DNA of 64,000 nucleotides, from contig CAYPYN010000008.1 in the NCBI GenBank assembly GCA_964415295.1, positions 79,996-143,995 on the forward strand. Reading direction: 5' to 3'. The notes under the pieces were generated by a model. The model was not told where the DNA came from, did not search any database, and saw nothing but the letters and a program-made list of their open reading frames with translations. Below are positions 8,782-18,038 of the stretch, one piece after another (position 1 is the stretch's first letter; each line of letters opens with the position of its first letter). This DNA is from SB21 sp964415295. Lineage in GTDB: Bacteria > CLD3 > SB21. Position numbers and translations under genes: made by a program.

Positions 8782-10026
8782 CTATTTTTTGACAATTTTG
8801 ACCTCAACCGTTCCGTCGAAAAACTCCACCGACGCTTTTTCAACCGATGAGAGCTCGGCGGCTCTCGGAACGATTTTGTCATGTTGCCGCGTGATGGTGT
8901 ATCCGCGCCTTAGTGTATTTTTAGGGTTCAATACGGCCAATTGCCGCTCCATATGTTCCAGTGATTGTTGAGTCGTTCCGAGGCGATGCCGGGTATGGAT
9001 GATTAGTCGCCGCTCGATTTCGTCGGTCTGCTGACGGAACTGTTCGATGATATTCTCGGGGCGCCGGAACGCGTACCGATCTTCATAGTGCCGGAGCCGC
9101 TCGCGGTAGTCGTCGATCGTATTTTCACAATTTTGCACCAGCGTGTACCGCAGGTTAGCCAATGACTGCATGATTTCCGAACGCTCCGGCACGGCCAATT
9201 CCGCGGCCGCCGACGGCGTGGCGGCGCGAACGTCGGCCACGAAATCGGCAATAGTGTAATCGATCTCATGTCCCACAGCGCTGATGACCGGAGTGGTACA
9301 GCGAAAGATCGCGCGTGCGACCCGTTCTTCATTGAATGCCCAGAGATCTTCCAGCGATCCGCCGCCCCGTCCTACGATCAAGACATCGGCCTTTCCCCAG
9401 CGATCAAGATCTTCGATCGCCTGCGCGATCTCCTCCGAGGCCCCGTCGCCCTGTACTTTTACCGGCATCAGTACCAGTTGTACGGCAGGCCAGCGGCGCC
9501 GTATGACGCTCACAATGTCACGTATCGCGGCGCCGGTCGGCGAAGTTATGATCGCAACCGTTTCAGGATATTCCGGGATTGGCTTTTTGTGTTCTTCGTT
9601 GAAAAGTCCTTCCACGTAGAGCTTTTTCTTCAACTTTTCAAAGGCGAGTTGAAGTTCACCGATTCCCTCGGGTTGGATGCCGGAGACCGTGATCTGATAA
9701 TAGCCGCCTTTTTCGTATAGGGATAGTTTGCCTTTGGCTAGAACTTTCATGCCGTCTTCAAGCGCAACACCCATGCGTTCCGCCTGGGAGCGCCAGATCA
9801 CGCATTTGATCTGTGCCGCTTCGTCTTTGAGCGTGAAATAGACATGACCGGAAGAGTGGAGGGAGAGATTGGAAACCTCGCCTCGTACGACCAGCGACGG
9901 GAAGCTTTCTTCGATGAGGAATTTGATCTGCCGCGTGATCTCGGCAACGGAGTAAATCTTAGAGACCGGGGGGTTGGACTGTCTTTCGTCTTCAGAGCCG
10001 TTCGAAAATGATGAAAATAGGTCCAT
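8782..10026 (-). CDS. xseA: Exodeoxyribonuclease VII large subunit
   Basis: 414 residues, full length for XseA. The N-terminal OB-fold (residues ~20-120) has YSVAEITRQIKFLIEESFP and SSGHVYFTLKDE. The catalytic core contains TSPTGAAIRDIVSVIRRRWP, the conserved GRGGGSLEDLWAFNEE motif and PVISAVGHEIDYTIADFVAD. A coiled-coil region (~290-370) precedes the C-terminus, which keeps the LRRGYTI motif. XseA with several XseB subunits degrades single-stranded DNA in repair. No XseB gene follows: the next gene downstream is the aldolase, so the small subunit must be encoded elsewhere. Confidence 0.95.
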   Translation of the reverse strand: MDLFSSFSNGSEDERQSNPPVSKIYSVAEITRQIKFLIEESFPSLVVRGEVSNLSLHSSGHVYFTLKDEAAQIKCVIWRSQAERMGVALEDGMKVLAKGKLSLYEKGGYYQITVSGIQPEGIGELQLAFEKLKKKLYVEGLFNEEHKKPIPEYPETVAIITSPTGAAIRDIVSVIRRRWPAVQLVLMPVKVQGDGASEEIAQAIEDLDRWGKADVLIVGRGGGSLEDLWAFNEERVARAIFRCTTPVISAVGHEIDYTIADFVADVRAATPSAAAELAVPERSEIMQSLANLRYTLVQNCENTIDDYRERLRHYEDRYAFRRPENIIEQFRQQTDEIERRLIIHTRHRLGTTQQSLEHMERQLAVLNPKNTLRRGYTITRQHDKIVPRAAELSSVEKASVEFFDGTVEVKIVKK

Positions 10027-10050
10027 AGTGCAGGCGCTATTTAGAATATA

Positions 10051-10695
10051 CTATTTCCACTCATACAGGAAGGAACAGCCGGCGTTCACGAAAAATCCGT
10101 TGAGAGCAGAGCTTGAGCTGCTTCGAAAGGGCGAACCCATGAGACCGGCGCCAAGACTCGGTTTGATTGAATAACGGTCATTCAGATTATGCTTATAGCC
10201 TGTGATCAGAAAAACAGAAAAAGTTTTTAACTCTTTGGATTTTTTGTAAGCGATACCTTCTGCACCTACGAGTTGGGTCGCTATGCCTTTTTTAAAATAG
10301 TAATTGCCGGAAGCGCCCACTGACCAATAAAATCCTTCTTTGTTGTTCTTTATAAAATTGTTCAAAACCACGGCAGCTCCCAACCCGTGAACCCACTGTG
10401 TTTTGTTTTTCTTCAATTCGATCGTATCGTTGAAGGGCTTAACATAATCGGTTTTGCCGTAACGCGATGAGTAACCGCCGATCAGAGAAAATGTACTCTT
10501 GGTCTTATTGCCCGAACGGTTTGGCATCGTCATTTCCCATTCAATGCCGGAGATGTTATTGAACTGGGCAATGGGCCCGACAAAATGCTGGACTTTGAAA
10601 GTGCTCGGCGTCTTAGGCGTTCTTTTCTTTCGGATCTGCGCATGGCCGGATTCGGCCGCAAAAAGAACCAGGAGAATGAACAAAATAGATCTCAA
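10051..10695 (-). CDS. Secreted beta-barrel-like protein of unknown function
   Basis: 214 residues with a signal peptide (MRSILFILLVLFAAESGHAQ). The mature part starts with a basic stretch (RKKRTPKTP) and then alternates hydrophobic and aromatic strands (FSLIGGYSSRYG, VHGLGAAVVLNNF, YWSVGASGNYYF, FSVFLITGYKHNL, PSLGAGLMGSPF), ending FVNAGCSFLYEWK with the aromatic C-terminal strand typical of outer-membrane proteins. The likely topology is an 8- to 10-stranded barrel. It lies 24 bases upstream of xseA and 30 bases after the LolA-like gene, on the same strand. I do not recognise a named family. Confidence 0.72.
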   Translation of the reverse strand: MRSILFILLVLFAAESGHAQIRKKRTPKTPSTFKVQHFVGPIAQFNNISGIEWEMTMPNRSGNKTKSTFSLIGGYSSRYGKTDYVKPFNDTIELKKNKTQWVHGLGAAVVLNNFIKNNKEGFYWSVGASGNYYFKKGIATQLVGAEGIAYKKSKELKTFSVFLITGYKHNLNDRYSIKPSLGAGLMGSPFRSSSSSALNGFFVNAGCSFLYEWK

Positions 10696-10725
10696 TGTGA
10701 ACTCCGTGTGAAAAAAGTGAAATTG

Positions 10726-11409
10726 TTATTGGCTCTCTAATTTCTTGAGCTGATAGCCTTTGGGTATCTCCTGTTTGAAAACATCCTCTTTGATTTTTCC
10801 GTTTACTTTGAAATCGGTGAATTCCCAGATGGTAATATCGCCGTCGTTCTCGTAGAGTTCGGCCCCGTAAGGAAGCCACAGGTCGTCCCTGACGTAGACT
10901 ACGATCTTTTCGAGCTTATTATATAGACTGGAATTCCTGAGGGGGGTCAACTGCATCTTATAAGAGCCGAATTTTTTCTGATTCTCTTTCGCGGATACCT
11001 TGATATCAAAAAGTTTGTCCAAACCGTCCAATGTGCCGCCGAATCCCATGATATATTGGCTGAAGTTCAGCTCCTTCTCATTGGTTACCGTGACGGTTTT
11101 GTTCTTATGGTTGATGATCCAGATCTCTTTGTTGTTGATGATATACTGGTTTTCGTCTTTGGAAGAAGGGTCTAAAACATATTTGCCCGGTTTCATGTAA
11201 TAAAAATCGGCCTTGGAGACGACCTCTTTTTCCATAAAAGAAGATATTTTCCGCTGTTTCATCTTGGCCTGCAGCGACTGCGTCGTCTCATTGGCCGATT
11301 TCATGCTGTTCATCACGTGTTTCTTTTCCTCATCACCGGCTCTCAGTGAAAAGGTTGTGAGATAAACAGCCGTAACGCCGAGCCAAATCATTCTGCTATA
11401 ACGAAACAT
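10726..11409 (-). CDS. LolA-like outer-membrane lipoprotein carrier family protein
   Basis: 227 residues with a signal peptide (MFRYSRMIWLGVTAVYLTTFSLRAG). The mature sequence follows the LolA/LolB-like half-barrel pattern: an N-terminal helix (NSMKSANETTQSLQAKMKQ), then strands containing DFYYMKPGKYVLD, QYIINNKEIWIINHKNKTVTV and late strands KIVVYVRDDLWLPYGAELYENDGD and ITIWEFTDFKVNGKI. Members bind lipid or lipoprotein acyl chains in the periplasm; this one could be a true LolA or one of the related outer-membrane lipoprotein-sorting proteins. It is the first gene of the minus-strand run to ~6.6 kb. Confidence 0.78.
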   Translation of the reverse strand: MFRYSRMIWLGVTAVYLTTFSLRAGDEEKKHVMNSMKSANETTQSLQAKMKQRKISSFMEKEVVSKADFYYMKPGKYVLDPSSKDENQYIINNKEIWIINHKNKTVTVTNEKELNFSQYIMGFGGTLDGLDKLFDIKVSAKENQKKFGSYKMQLTPLRNSSLYNKLEKIVVYVRDDLWLPYGAELYENDGDITIWEFTDFKVNGKIKEDVFKQEIPKGYQLKKLESQ

Positions 11410-11597
11410 GATAGTGCTTTCTTATTTGTTATTGTGAAATAACCCGGTCAACTATACGTTAACTTATCCATAAAGTTCGCTGCCGACCGGAAGTTGATAT
11501 CTCAAAAAGGCAACCAGTAAACTGGGCTTGGGCAAAAATAAAAAAATAAATGTATGGAAGCAACACATAAAACCCTGTTAAAACGCTAAAATCCGGG

Positions 11598-11626
11598 TTG
11601 AAATAGAGAAGCAAATCGTCTAATTT
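11598..11626 (+). promoter_or_regulatory. Candidate sigma-70-like promoter for the thioesterase gene
   Basis: TTGAAA (11598-11603), a 17-base spacer and TAATTT (11621-11626) lie 34 bases before the ATG at 11660. The remainder of the 250-base divergent gap (11410-11659) is AT-rich and holds no gene that I can support. Confidence 0.45.
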
Positions 11627-11659
11627 AGACCTATCCACTTCATACTTACAGATCATCCC

Positions 11660-12121
11660 ATGAAAAGATCCGTAACGGGCGAAACGGAGCCCATCCCCGC
11701 TGAATTAAAAGAACGTCTCACGGCGCGGCTGGCCCAAAGTAATGTACATAAGCTCCTTCATTTATCGATTGAAGAGATCAGAAAGAAGTATTGTTGCCTA
11801 TCCATGGCTTACCGGGAAGAAATCACCAACGGACAAAAAAGCAAAGGAACGATCCATGGAGGTATTGTGGCGGCTCTTATTGATACGGCTGCGGCGTTTG
11901 CGCTCTCCACTTTGTTTGACGGACAAATGAGTTTTGCAACCGTGGACATGCACGTGACATACCTTGATCGCGCGCAATCCAAAATTGCGGCGCACGCGTG
12001 TGTGATCCGCACTGGTTCGCGTCTTAACGTTTGCGACGTAGACGTAGTGGATGAGGAGGGCAAACGCGTGGCGAAGGCGACGGTAAATTTTATTTTGACT
12101 AAACCCATGGAGAAGAATTGA
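11660..12121 (+). CDS. PaaI-family hotdog thioesterase
   Basis: 153 residues, usual for the PaaI/YbaW hotdog group. The conserved core is GTIHGGIVAALIDTAAAFAL, with the HGG that opens the catalytic helix and an Asp in the place of the usual catalytic acid. It is followed by TVDMHVTYLDRAQ and a closing RVAKATVNFILTK strand. Such enzymes hydrolyse acyl-CoA thioesters in the cytoplasm; the substrate is not predictable here. It stands upstream of a UbiA-like prenyltransferase with a hairpin-forming repeat between them. Confidence 0.85.
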   Translation: MKRSVTGETEPIPAELKERLTARLAQSNVHKLLHLSIEEIRKKYCCLSMAYREEITNGQKSKGTIHGGIVAALIDTAAAFALSTLFDGQMSFATVDMHVTYLDRAQSKIAAHACVIRTGSRLNVCDVDVVDEEGKRVAKATVNFILTKPMEKN

Positions 12122-12129
12122 TTCTTGTG

Positions 12130-12171
12130 TCATTGAGTCATTAGAAAACCGTTTTTCAAATGACTCAATGA
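12130..12171. repeat. Perfect 13-bp inverted repeat built of TCATTGA/CAATGA units
   Basis: TCATTGAGTCATT (12130-12142) and AATGACTCAATGA (12159-12171) are exact reverse complements. The 16-base loop contains GAAAAC and GTTTTTC, which extend the stem with a one-base bulge. The same unit continues as degenerate direct copies (GGCTCAATGACCCAATGA, 12178-12195). The hairpin covers the first possible start codon of the next gene. There is no T-run after the stem, so it is not a classical terminator. It looks like a short intergenic repeat made of 7-base units. Confidence 0.8.
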
Positions 12172-13193
12172 TTAAATGGCTCAATGACCCAATGAATCAA
12201 ATAATTCGAGTTATGCAGATTCCTTCTTTCAAAGCCTGGTTCATGATTTTTCGCATTCTGGCGGTGCTGGTATGGGCTATCATGACCGTATTGCTCAGTT
12301 CTGCGATCGTGTATTACGAGACCGGAAGGATCGATTGGCCGAACCTGTTTATTGTAATGGCAATCGCATCGCTGGTTCAGGGTTTTCCGGCGCATATTGT
12401 AAATGAGATCGTTGATTGGGAGAGCGGTGCTGATCAGTACAGGAAGCTTGGGGAAAAGTCGGGCGGCAGCAAGGTCATCAAGGCCGGATTGGCGACCATT
12501 CCGCAACTCTGGCTGATGTTTGCCATATCAACAGCGGTAAGTCTGATCTTGACGGGTCTTCTCTATACGCGCAGCGATCCGCGGAGTTTGTGGTTTTTTG
12601 GCGTGGGTTATCTGGTTTGTATCTTTTATACGCTTCCTCCGTTCCGTTTTGCTTACCGGCCTTTCGCCGGTGAATGGCTCGGCGGATTTACCGGTATTGT
12701 ACTGAATATGACCGGCAATTATTTCGTACAGACCGGATCGGTCTCACCCTTAATCCTGCTATTTTCGCTGACTATCGGAATGGTCTACATTGCTATCATG
12801 GTTTTGTTCCATTATCTCGACTACGAAGCCGACCGTCTGGCCATTCCGCAAAAACGTACCACGATCGTATTTCTTGGCCTGAAAAAGAGTAAGATATATA
12901 TCATAACATTACTTGCCGTTTCGACCACGGTATCGGTCTTATTGGCCATCCGGGTGGATCCGGTATTTTTTCTGGTATCGCTGAGCAATGTCGTTCAAAT
13001 CTTGTTTCAGGTCCGATGCGACCCGATGAACGCCGAGTCCATTGTAAAGACCGGGAAGGCGGTGACCATCGGAATGATCGGATTCTCTGTGGTATTTTCG
13101 GCGATGATCAGTCCGGGGTTTTTGTGGATTTTGCTTCCGGTTTTTCTGAGTTTTTATCTTCACAAGAAATATGGTAAAATAAGAACGGTATAA
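12168..13193 (+). CDS. UbiA-family prenyltransferase-like membrane protein
   Basis: Up to 341 residues with eight to nine membrane segments. Two aspartate motifs in UbiA-like positions are seen: NEIVDWESGADQ (corresponding to the first NDxxDxxxD motif) and HYLDYEADR (the second DxxxD). These bind Mg-pyrophosphate of an isoprenoid donor. The pattern resembles MenA/UbiA, which attach isoprenoid chains to quinone or other aromatic precursors in the inner membrane; the acceptor is unknown. Start choice is uncertain: the ATG at 12168 lies inside a hairpin repeat and encodes a repeat-derived leader, while ATGs at 12192 and 12213 (MQIPSFKAW) begin closer to the first conserved segment. None has a strong ribosome binding site. 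Confidence 0.75.
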   Translation: MIKWLNDPMNQIIRVMQIPSFKAWFMIFRILAVLVWAIMTVLLSSAIVYYETGRIDWPNLFIVMAIASLVQGFPAHIVNEIVDWESGADQYRKLGEKSGGSKVIKAGLATIPQLWLMFAISTAVSLILTGLLYTRSDPRSLWFFGVGYLVCIFYTLPPFRFAYRPFAGEWLGGFTGIVLNMTGNYFVQTGSVSPLILLFSLTIGMVYIAIMVLFHYLDYEADRLAIPQKRTTIVFLGLKKSKIYIITLLAVSTTVSVLLAIRVDPVFFLVSLSNVVQILFQVRCDPMNAESIVKTGKAVTIGMIGFSVVFSAMISPGFLWILLPVFLSFYLHKKYGKIRTV

Positions 13194-13207
13194 CCAAAGG
13201 GCGGCTT

Positions 13208-14302
13208 ATGGAATTCCGTTATTCCCAATGGCGTGACGATCTGATCAAGCAGAACATGAAGTTTGAGGATGTGCTCAAACTCTTCAATCAGCTCTTGATC
13301 CACACCAACGGCGATGTGGATGAAGCGCTGCATTGGCTGACGGAATTGGATAAGCAGTACAAACTATTCTCCGACGAATTCGGCTTTGACGATTTTCTGC
13401 AGCGTTTGAAAGATGAAGGTTATGTCGAAGAAAACGACGGCGGAGCGCCGGTACTTACGCCGAAAGGGGAGAAAAAGATCCGACAGGATTCTCTGGACGA
13501 AATATTTTCTTCACTCAAAAAATCACCGACGGGTAACCATGAGACCACGCACACAGGCAAAGGCGTAGAAATATTGAGCGAAACCAAGCCCTATCAATAC
13601 GGCGATCCGCCGTCGAATATCGATTTTGTTTCAACCATCAGCAATGCGATGAAGCACAGCGGCGATGACGACATTGATCTTAGGGAAGATGATTTTGAAG
13701 TGTATGAGACGGAACATCTGACCTCCTGCGCTACGGTGCTGGCTATCGATATCAGCCATAGCATGATCCTGTATGGCGAGGACCGCATTACGCCGGCCAA
13801 AAAAGTGGCGATGGCTCTGACGGAGTTGATATTGACCCGCTACCCTAAAGACAGTCTCGACGTGATCACATTCGGAGACGAGGCCAGGGTGATCGACCTG
13901 GAGGATATCCCGTACATTCAAGTTGGGCCTTTCCACACGAATACCAAGGAAGGCTTGATGCTGTCGCGTCAATTACTTCGCAAGCACCGAAACAAAAATA
14001 AACAAATCTTCATGATCACGGATGGAAAACCTTCGTGCATACGTGAAGAAGGCCGGCTGTATAAGAATCCCTACGGACTTGACCGTAAGATCATCAATCA
14101 GACCCTTCATGAAGCGGCTCAATGCCGCAAAGACGGGGTGGTGATATCTACTTTTATGATCGCCGATGATCCTTATCTGACGCGGTTTGTTGATACCCTG
14201 ACAAAGACCAATAAAGGCCGTGCTTTTTATGCGGGTCTGAACGACCTCGGACAGTATATCTTTGTAGATTATATCAAGAACCGAAGGAAGAATTTACGTT
14301 GA
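13208..14302 (+). CDS. VWA-domain protein
   Basis: 364 residues, soluble. Residues ~170-350 form a von Willebrand factor A domain with an intact MIDAS: VLAIDISHSM (DxSxS), a Thr/Asp-bearing strand DVITFGDEA and MITDGKPS. The N-terminal half (~1-150) is helical and acidic with no domain I can name. Related proteins (the CoxE / magnesium-chelatase subunit-like group) work with MoxR-type AAA+ ATPases in assembly or activation of protein complexes. No MoxR gene is present next to it here. It starts 14 bases after the prenyltransferase with a GGGCGG-like site and is probably co-transcribed. Confidence 0.85.
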   Translation: MEFRYSQWRDDLIKQNMKFEDVLKLFNQLLIHTNGDVDEALHWLTELDKQYKLFSDEFGFDDFLQRLKDEGYVEENDGGAPVLTPKGEKKIRQDSLDEIFSSLKKSPTGNHETTHTGKGVEILSETKPYQYGDPPSNIDFVSTISNAMKHSGDDDIDLREDDFEVYETEHLTSCATVLAIDISHSMILYGEDRITPAKKVAMALTELILTRYPKDSLDVITFGDEARVIDLEDIPYIQVGPFHTNTKEGLMLSRQLLRKHRNKNKQIFMITDGKPSCIREEGRLYKNPYGLDRKIINQTLHEAAQCRKDGVVISTFMIADDPYLTRFVDTLTKTNKGRAFYAGLNDLGQYIFVDYIKNRRKNLR

Positions 14303-14457
14303 CTGTAAAAATATGATTTTTTAGTTTAACGAAGACGGCCTGCATGCTTCCAAATTGATCATTTCTGTTTTGAGTCCAATCCGTATCAGAACACGTGGTC
14401 ATTATCAAATCAACGTGCGATTCATTTTCTTGGCAGTAACGAATCTTGTTCCTACAT

Positions 14458-17400
14458 ATGCTAAAACTTGTTTGGCTTTACGGAATGATCAGGGATCAAT
14501 ATGCCGGGGCGGTTACTTTGCTCTGCTTCCTTTTCCTTCATACCCATATCAGCTCTTATGCCCTCAACGCGCAGGAACTAAGATTTAAACATCTGACGAT
14601 CGAAGACGGCTTATCCCAAAACTCCGTTCACTGCATGATCCAGGACCGTCAGGGTTTTATGTGGTTCGGCACACAAGACGGCCTTAACCGTTATGACGGT
14701 TACAGTTTTTCCGTTTTTCGCTACGATCCCGCGGAAACATCTTCTGTTTCGAACAGCTGGATTCAAACTCTGTATGAAGATCGCCATGGTTTTTTATGGG
14801 TCGGAACGGACGGCGGAGGATTGAACCGATTTGACAGGAAAACCAGGACATTCCGTGCCTTCAGGCATGATCCCAATGATCCGTCGACTTTATCGCATAA
14901 TCGTGTCTGGTCCGTATGCGAGGACCGTCAAGGCCGCCTTTGGATAGGTACATACGGAGGAGGGTTGAATCTTTATGATACGAAAACGGAAACATTTGCG
15001 TCTTTCAAAAATGATCCCAAAGACCCAGCATCCATATCTGAAAATTATGTCATAACCATTTACGAGGACCGTGCCGGCCGAATTTGGGTTGGCACGCTTG
15101 GAGGCGGTTTGAATCTGTTTGATGCGGATAAGAAAAAATTCACCGCATTTATAAACCGCCCCAACGATCCTTCGTCTTTATCCGATAATCGCGTCAGAAC
15201 GATTTATGAAGACCATTCGGGAAGACTATGGATAGGTACTTATAGCGGTCTCTGTCTATTTAAGCCGGAATCTCAAACATTCAAATGCTTTAAAAACGAT
15301 CCGGGAAATGCGCAATCCCTGTCGTACAATTCGGTCTTTTCGATCTACGAAAGGGAACCCGGCCGGCTGTGGTTGGGAACATTTGGCGGCGGTCTCAATA
15401 GTTTTGACGTTGAAACCGGAACATTCCGTTCTTACATGTACGACCCGAGAGATCCGTCATCCTTAACGGATAACAGTATCTATTCCTTATATGAAGATCG
15501 TTCCGGCCGCCTGTGGGCAGGAACGTACAGCGGCGGACTGAACCTCTATGATCCCAAAAGCAAAGCGTTTCATTCATACAAGAACGATCCTGATAATCTT
15601 TCATCCCTGACGGATAATCGTGTGAGGACGATCTATGAAGACCGTTCGGGCCGCCTTTGGGTTGGAACGTATGGTGGAATCAATATTTATGATCCGGTTA
15701 CAAAGAAGTTCACCGTTCTGAAAAAGGACATGAATGACCCCTCGTCATTATCGGAAAACCGTGTCCGTATGATCTATGAGGATCGTTCCGGCCGAATATG
15801 GATCGGCACCAGCAGCGGAGGCCTCAATCTATACGATCGTGAAACAAAAAAATTCAAGGTCTTTAAAAACGAACCCGGGGATACAACCTCACTGTCCAAC
15901 AATAGTGTTTGGTGCATATTTCAGGATCAATCCGGACGAGTGTGGGTTGGCGCTACCGGTGGGGGACTCAACTTATTTGACTCTTCGGCGATGAATTTTC
16001 GAGTGATCAGAGAAGAAATATCCACTTCGTCAAACGATGCCATCTTATCTATAAACGATGAAGACTCCGGCCGTCTGTGGCTTGGAACCAGCGGAGGGCT
16101 TAAACTCTACGATCATGCAACGGGTCGCTTCACCACATTCAGGAATGATCCGAAAGACGCACATTCTTTGTCAAGCAACCGGGTACGGGTTATCTATAAA
16201 GACCATACCGGCCGGCTGTGGCTCGGAACGGATGGCGGGCTTAATCTCTATGAGCCCGGTTCTAAGACATTTAAAGTATATCGTGCCGTTCAGGGACTTG
16301 CAAACGATGTCATTTACGGTATTTTGGAAGATGAGCAGGACCGGCTCTGGCTGAGTACTAATAAAGGACTGTCCAGGTTTGATCCTCGTAATGAGACTTT
16401 TAGGAACTATGATGTCACCGACGGACTCCTGAGTAACGAATTCAATCAAAACGCTTATTTCAAAGGCCGCGACGGGATGATGTATTTCGGCGGGATCCAT
16501 GGTCTCAATAGTTTTCACCCGGACAGTATCAAAGACGATCCGTATGTTCCTTCCGTTGTCCTGACCGCATTTGAAATTTTCAACAAAGACGTAGAGGTGG
16601 GTAAACCGTATGAAGGTTTTACGTTGCCCGCATCCATAACTGAAGCCGATGAATTGATTTTATCCTATCGTGAGTCGGTCTTTACTTTAGAATTCTCAGC
16701 ACTTATTTTTGCGCAGCCTTTGAAAAATCAATATGCTTATCGGTTGGACGGATTCGACAAAAACTGGATATACACGGACGCAAAGAGAAGATTCGCGACA
16801 TACACGAATTTAGATCCCGGAACGTACCTGTTCCGTGTGAAAGGTTCAAATCATGACGGCGTATGGAATGAAGAAGGGCGAACTCTGAAGATCATCATTA
16901 CTCCGCCCTGGTGGAAAACGTGGTGGGCGTATTCGCTGTACGGCATGTTTTGCGTTTTCGCAATGGTTGCGTTCATTCAGGTCAGGATCAGGAACGAACG
17001 AAAAAAGCAGGAGATCAGAAAGGCCAAAGAGCTGGCCGCTATCAACGCGGATCTTCAGTCGGCCATAAAACAATTGAGAGAAACCCAGGCTCAGTTGGTC
17101 CAAAAAGAAAAAATGGCATCGCTCGGCCAGATGACAGCCGGTATCGCTCATGAGATCAATAATCCGCTGACTTTTGTACACGGTAATCTGGACTATTTCA
17201 AGCAAGGCTTTGAAAAAGTGGCGCATCTATGTGAGACCGCGCAAAAAGCATCGAATGATGAAACCAGGCGGGCCGCTGTTGAAAATCTGATCCAAGAAAT
17301 TTCGCTGCTACAGGAAGACATGTCCGCTCAGCTGAAATCGAGCCTGGCCGGCACCAACCGTATCAAGGAGATCGTCAAGAATTTAAGAAAATTTGCACGC

Positions 17401-17907
17401 GTAGGAGAATCGGGCGCCAAAGAGACCAACGTGAATGCGGACCTGGAAGCGATTATTGACCTTTTCGTCAAACAGCATTCCGGTATACATGTGGAGCGGC
17501 ATTTTTACGAACCGCTATACATTACCGGCGATGTGTCGGAACTGAATCAATGTTATCTGAATATTCTGACCAACGCGGTTCAGGCTATACGGGAATCGGA
17601 GAAACAGGGTTTATTAGAAACCAACTCCGGCGTTATTGCTATTCGTACCGAGCCGGTGGAACATGAGCAACAGAAATATATCCGCTTGACGTTCACCGAT
17701 AATGGGATCGGCATTCCGGATGAAAATAAGAATAAAATATTCGATCCCTTCTTTACAACCCGAGCGATCGGCCAGGGCCGTGGACTTGGCCTTGCGGAAA
17801 CCTACGGCATCATTCACAAACACGGCGGCACGATCGAAGTGCATAGTGAGGAACGCAAAGGGTCCTCTTTTGTCATTACGTTGCCGAAAGACGGGGTTCC
17901 GTCTTAA
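14458..17907 (+). CDS. Two-component-propeller sensor histidine kinase
   Basis: About 1149 residues. Start candidates are TTG 14446, ATG 14458 and ATG 14485; the last gives the neatest signal peptide (MIRDQYAGAVTLLCFLFLH). The periplasmic part has ~14 Reg_prop blades, each reading YEDRSGRLWVGTYGGGLNLYD followed by F-KNDP-DPSSLSDNRV, giving two seven-bladed propellers. A Y_Y_Y domain follows (YRLDGFDKNWIYTDA to GVWNEEG), then one membrane segment (WWAYSLYGMFCVFAMVAFIQV), a coiled coil and a kinase core. The core has the phospho-acceptor His in AGIAHEINNPLTF, N-box NILTNAVQAI, G1 DNGIGIP and G2 GRGLGLAE. Unlike Bacteroides hybrid systems it ends after the ATPase domain, with no receiver or AraC domain, and no response regulator gene is adjacent. 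The ligand, probably a polymer fragment or carbohydrate, is unknown. Confidence 0.93.
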   Translation: MLKLVWLYGMIRDQYAGAVTLLCFLFLHTHISSYALNAQELRFKHLTIEDGLSQNSVHCMIQDRQGFMWFGTQDGLNRYDGYSFSVFRYDPAETSSVSNSWIQTLYEDRHGFLWVGTDGGGLNRFDRKTRTFRAFRHDPNDPSTLSHNRVWSVCEDRQGRLWIGTYGGGLNLYDTKTETFASFKNDPKDPASISENYVITIYEDRAGRIWVGTLGGGLNLFDADKKKFTAFINRPNDPSSLSDNRVRTIYEDHSGRLWIGTYSGLCLFKPESQTFKCFKNDPGNAQSLSYNSVFSIYEREPGRLWLGTFGGGLNSFDVETGTFRSYMYDPRDPSSLTDNSIYSLYEDRSGRLWAGTYSGGLNLYDPKSKAFHSYKNDPDNLSSLTDNRVRTIYEDRSGRLWVGTYGGINIYDPVTKKFTVLKKDMNDPSSLSENRVRMIYEDRSGRIWIGTSSGGLNLYDRETKKFKVFKNEPGDTTSLSNNSVWCIFQDQSGRVWVGATGGGLNLFDSSAMNFRVIREEISTSSNDAILSINDEDSGRLWLGTSGGLKLYDHATGRFTTFRNDPKDAHSLSSNRVRVIYKDHTGRLWLGTDGGLNLYEPGSKTFKVYRAVQGLANDVIYGILEDEQDRLWLSTNKGLSRFDPRNETFRNYDVTDGLLSNEFNQNAYFKGRDGMMYFGGIHGLNSFHPDSIKDDPYVPSVVLTAFEIFNKDVEVGKPYEGFTLPASITEADELILSYRESVFTLEFSALIFAQPLKNQYAYRLDGFDKNWIYTDAKRRFATYTNLDPGTYLFRVKGSNHDGVWNEEGRTLKIIITPPWWKTWWAYSLYGMFCVFAMVAFIQVRIRNERKKQEIRKAKELAAINADLQSAIKQLRETQAQLVQKEKMASLGQMTAGIAHEINNPLTFVHGNLDYFKQGFEKVAHLCETAQKASNDETRRAAVENLIQEISLLQEDMSAQLKSSLAGTNRIKEIVKNLRKFARVGESGAKETNVNADLEAIIDLFVKQHSGIHVERHFYEPLYITGDVSELNQCYLNILTNAVQAIRESEKQGLLETNSGVIAIRTEPVEHEQQKYIRLTFTDNGIGIPDENKNKIFDPFFTTRAIGQGRGLGLAETYGIIHKHGGTIEVHSEERKGSSFVITLPKDGVPS

Positions 17908-17943
17908 ATCACGCTTGAAAAGGTCCTATTTTACCTCAAAATA

Positions 17944-17973
17944 TTGTAACTTTTTCCTCTAAATCCGTATATT
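17944..17973 (+). promoter_or_regulatory. Candidate promoter for the tricorn-like protease gene
   Basis: TTGTAA (17944-17949), an 18-base spacer and TATATT (17968-17973) lie 65 bases before the ATG at 18039. A GAGAGG-like ribosome binding site precedes that ATG. Confidence 0.4.
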
Positions 17974-18038
17974 AGCCTGCCTGAACAGATCGAAATCAGC
18001 ACATCATATTTTCACTCCTAAACTTCGAGAGGGTCATC

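Noticed and set aside
12130..12171. The hairpin as a rho-independent terminator of the thioesterase gene
   Set aside because: The stem is AT-rich and is followed by ATTAAATGG rather than a T-run, and the unit recurs in direct copies, which suits a repeat better.
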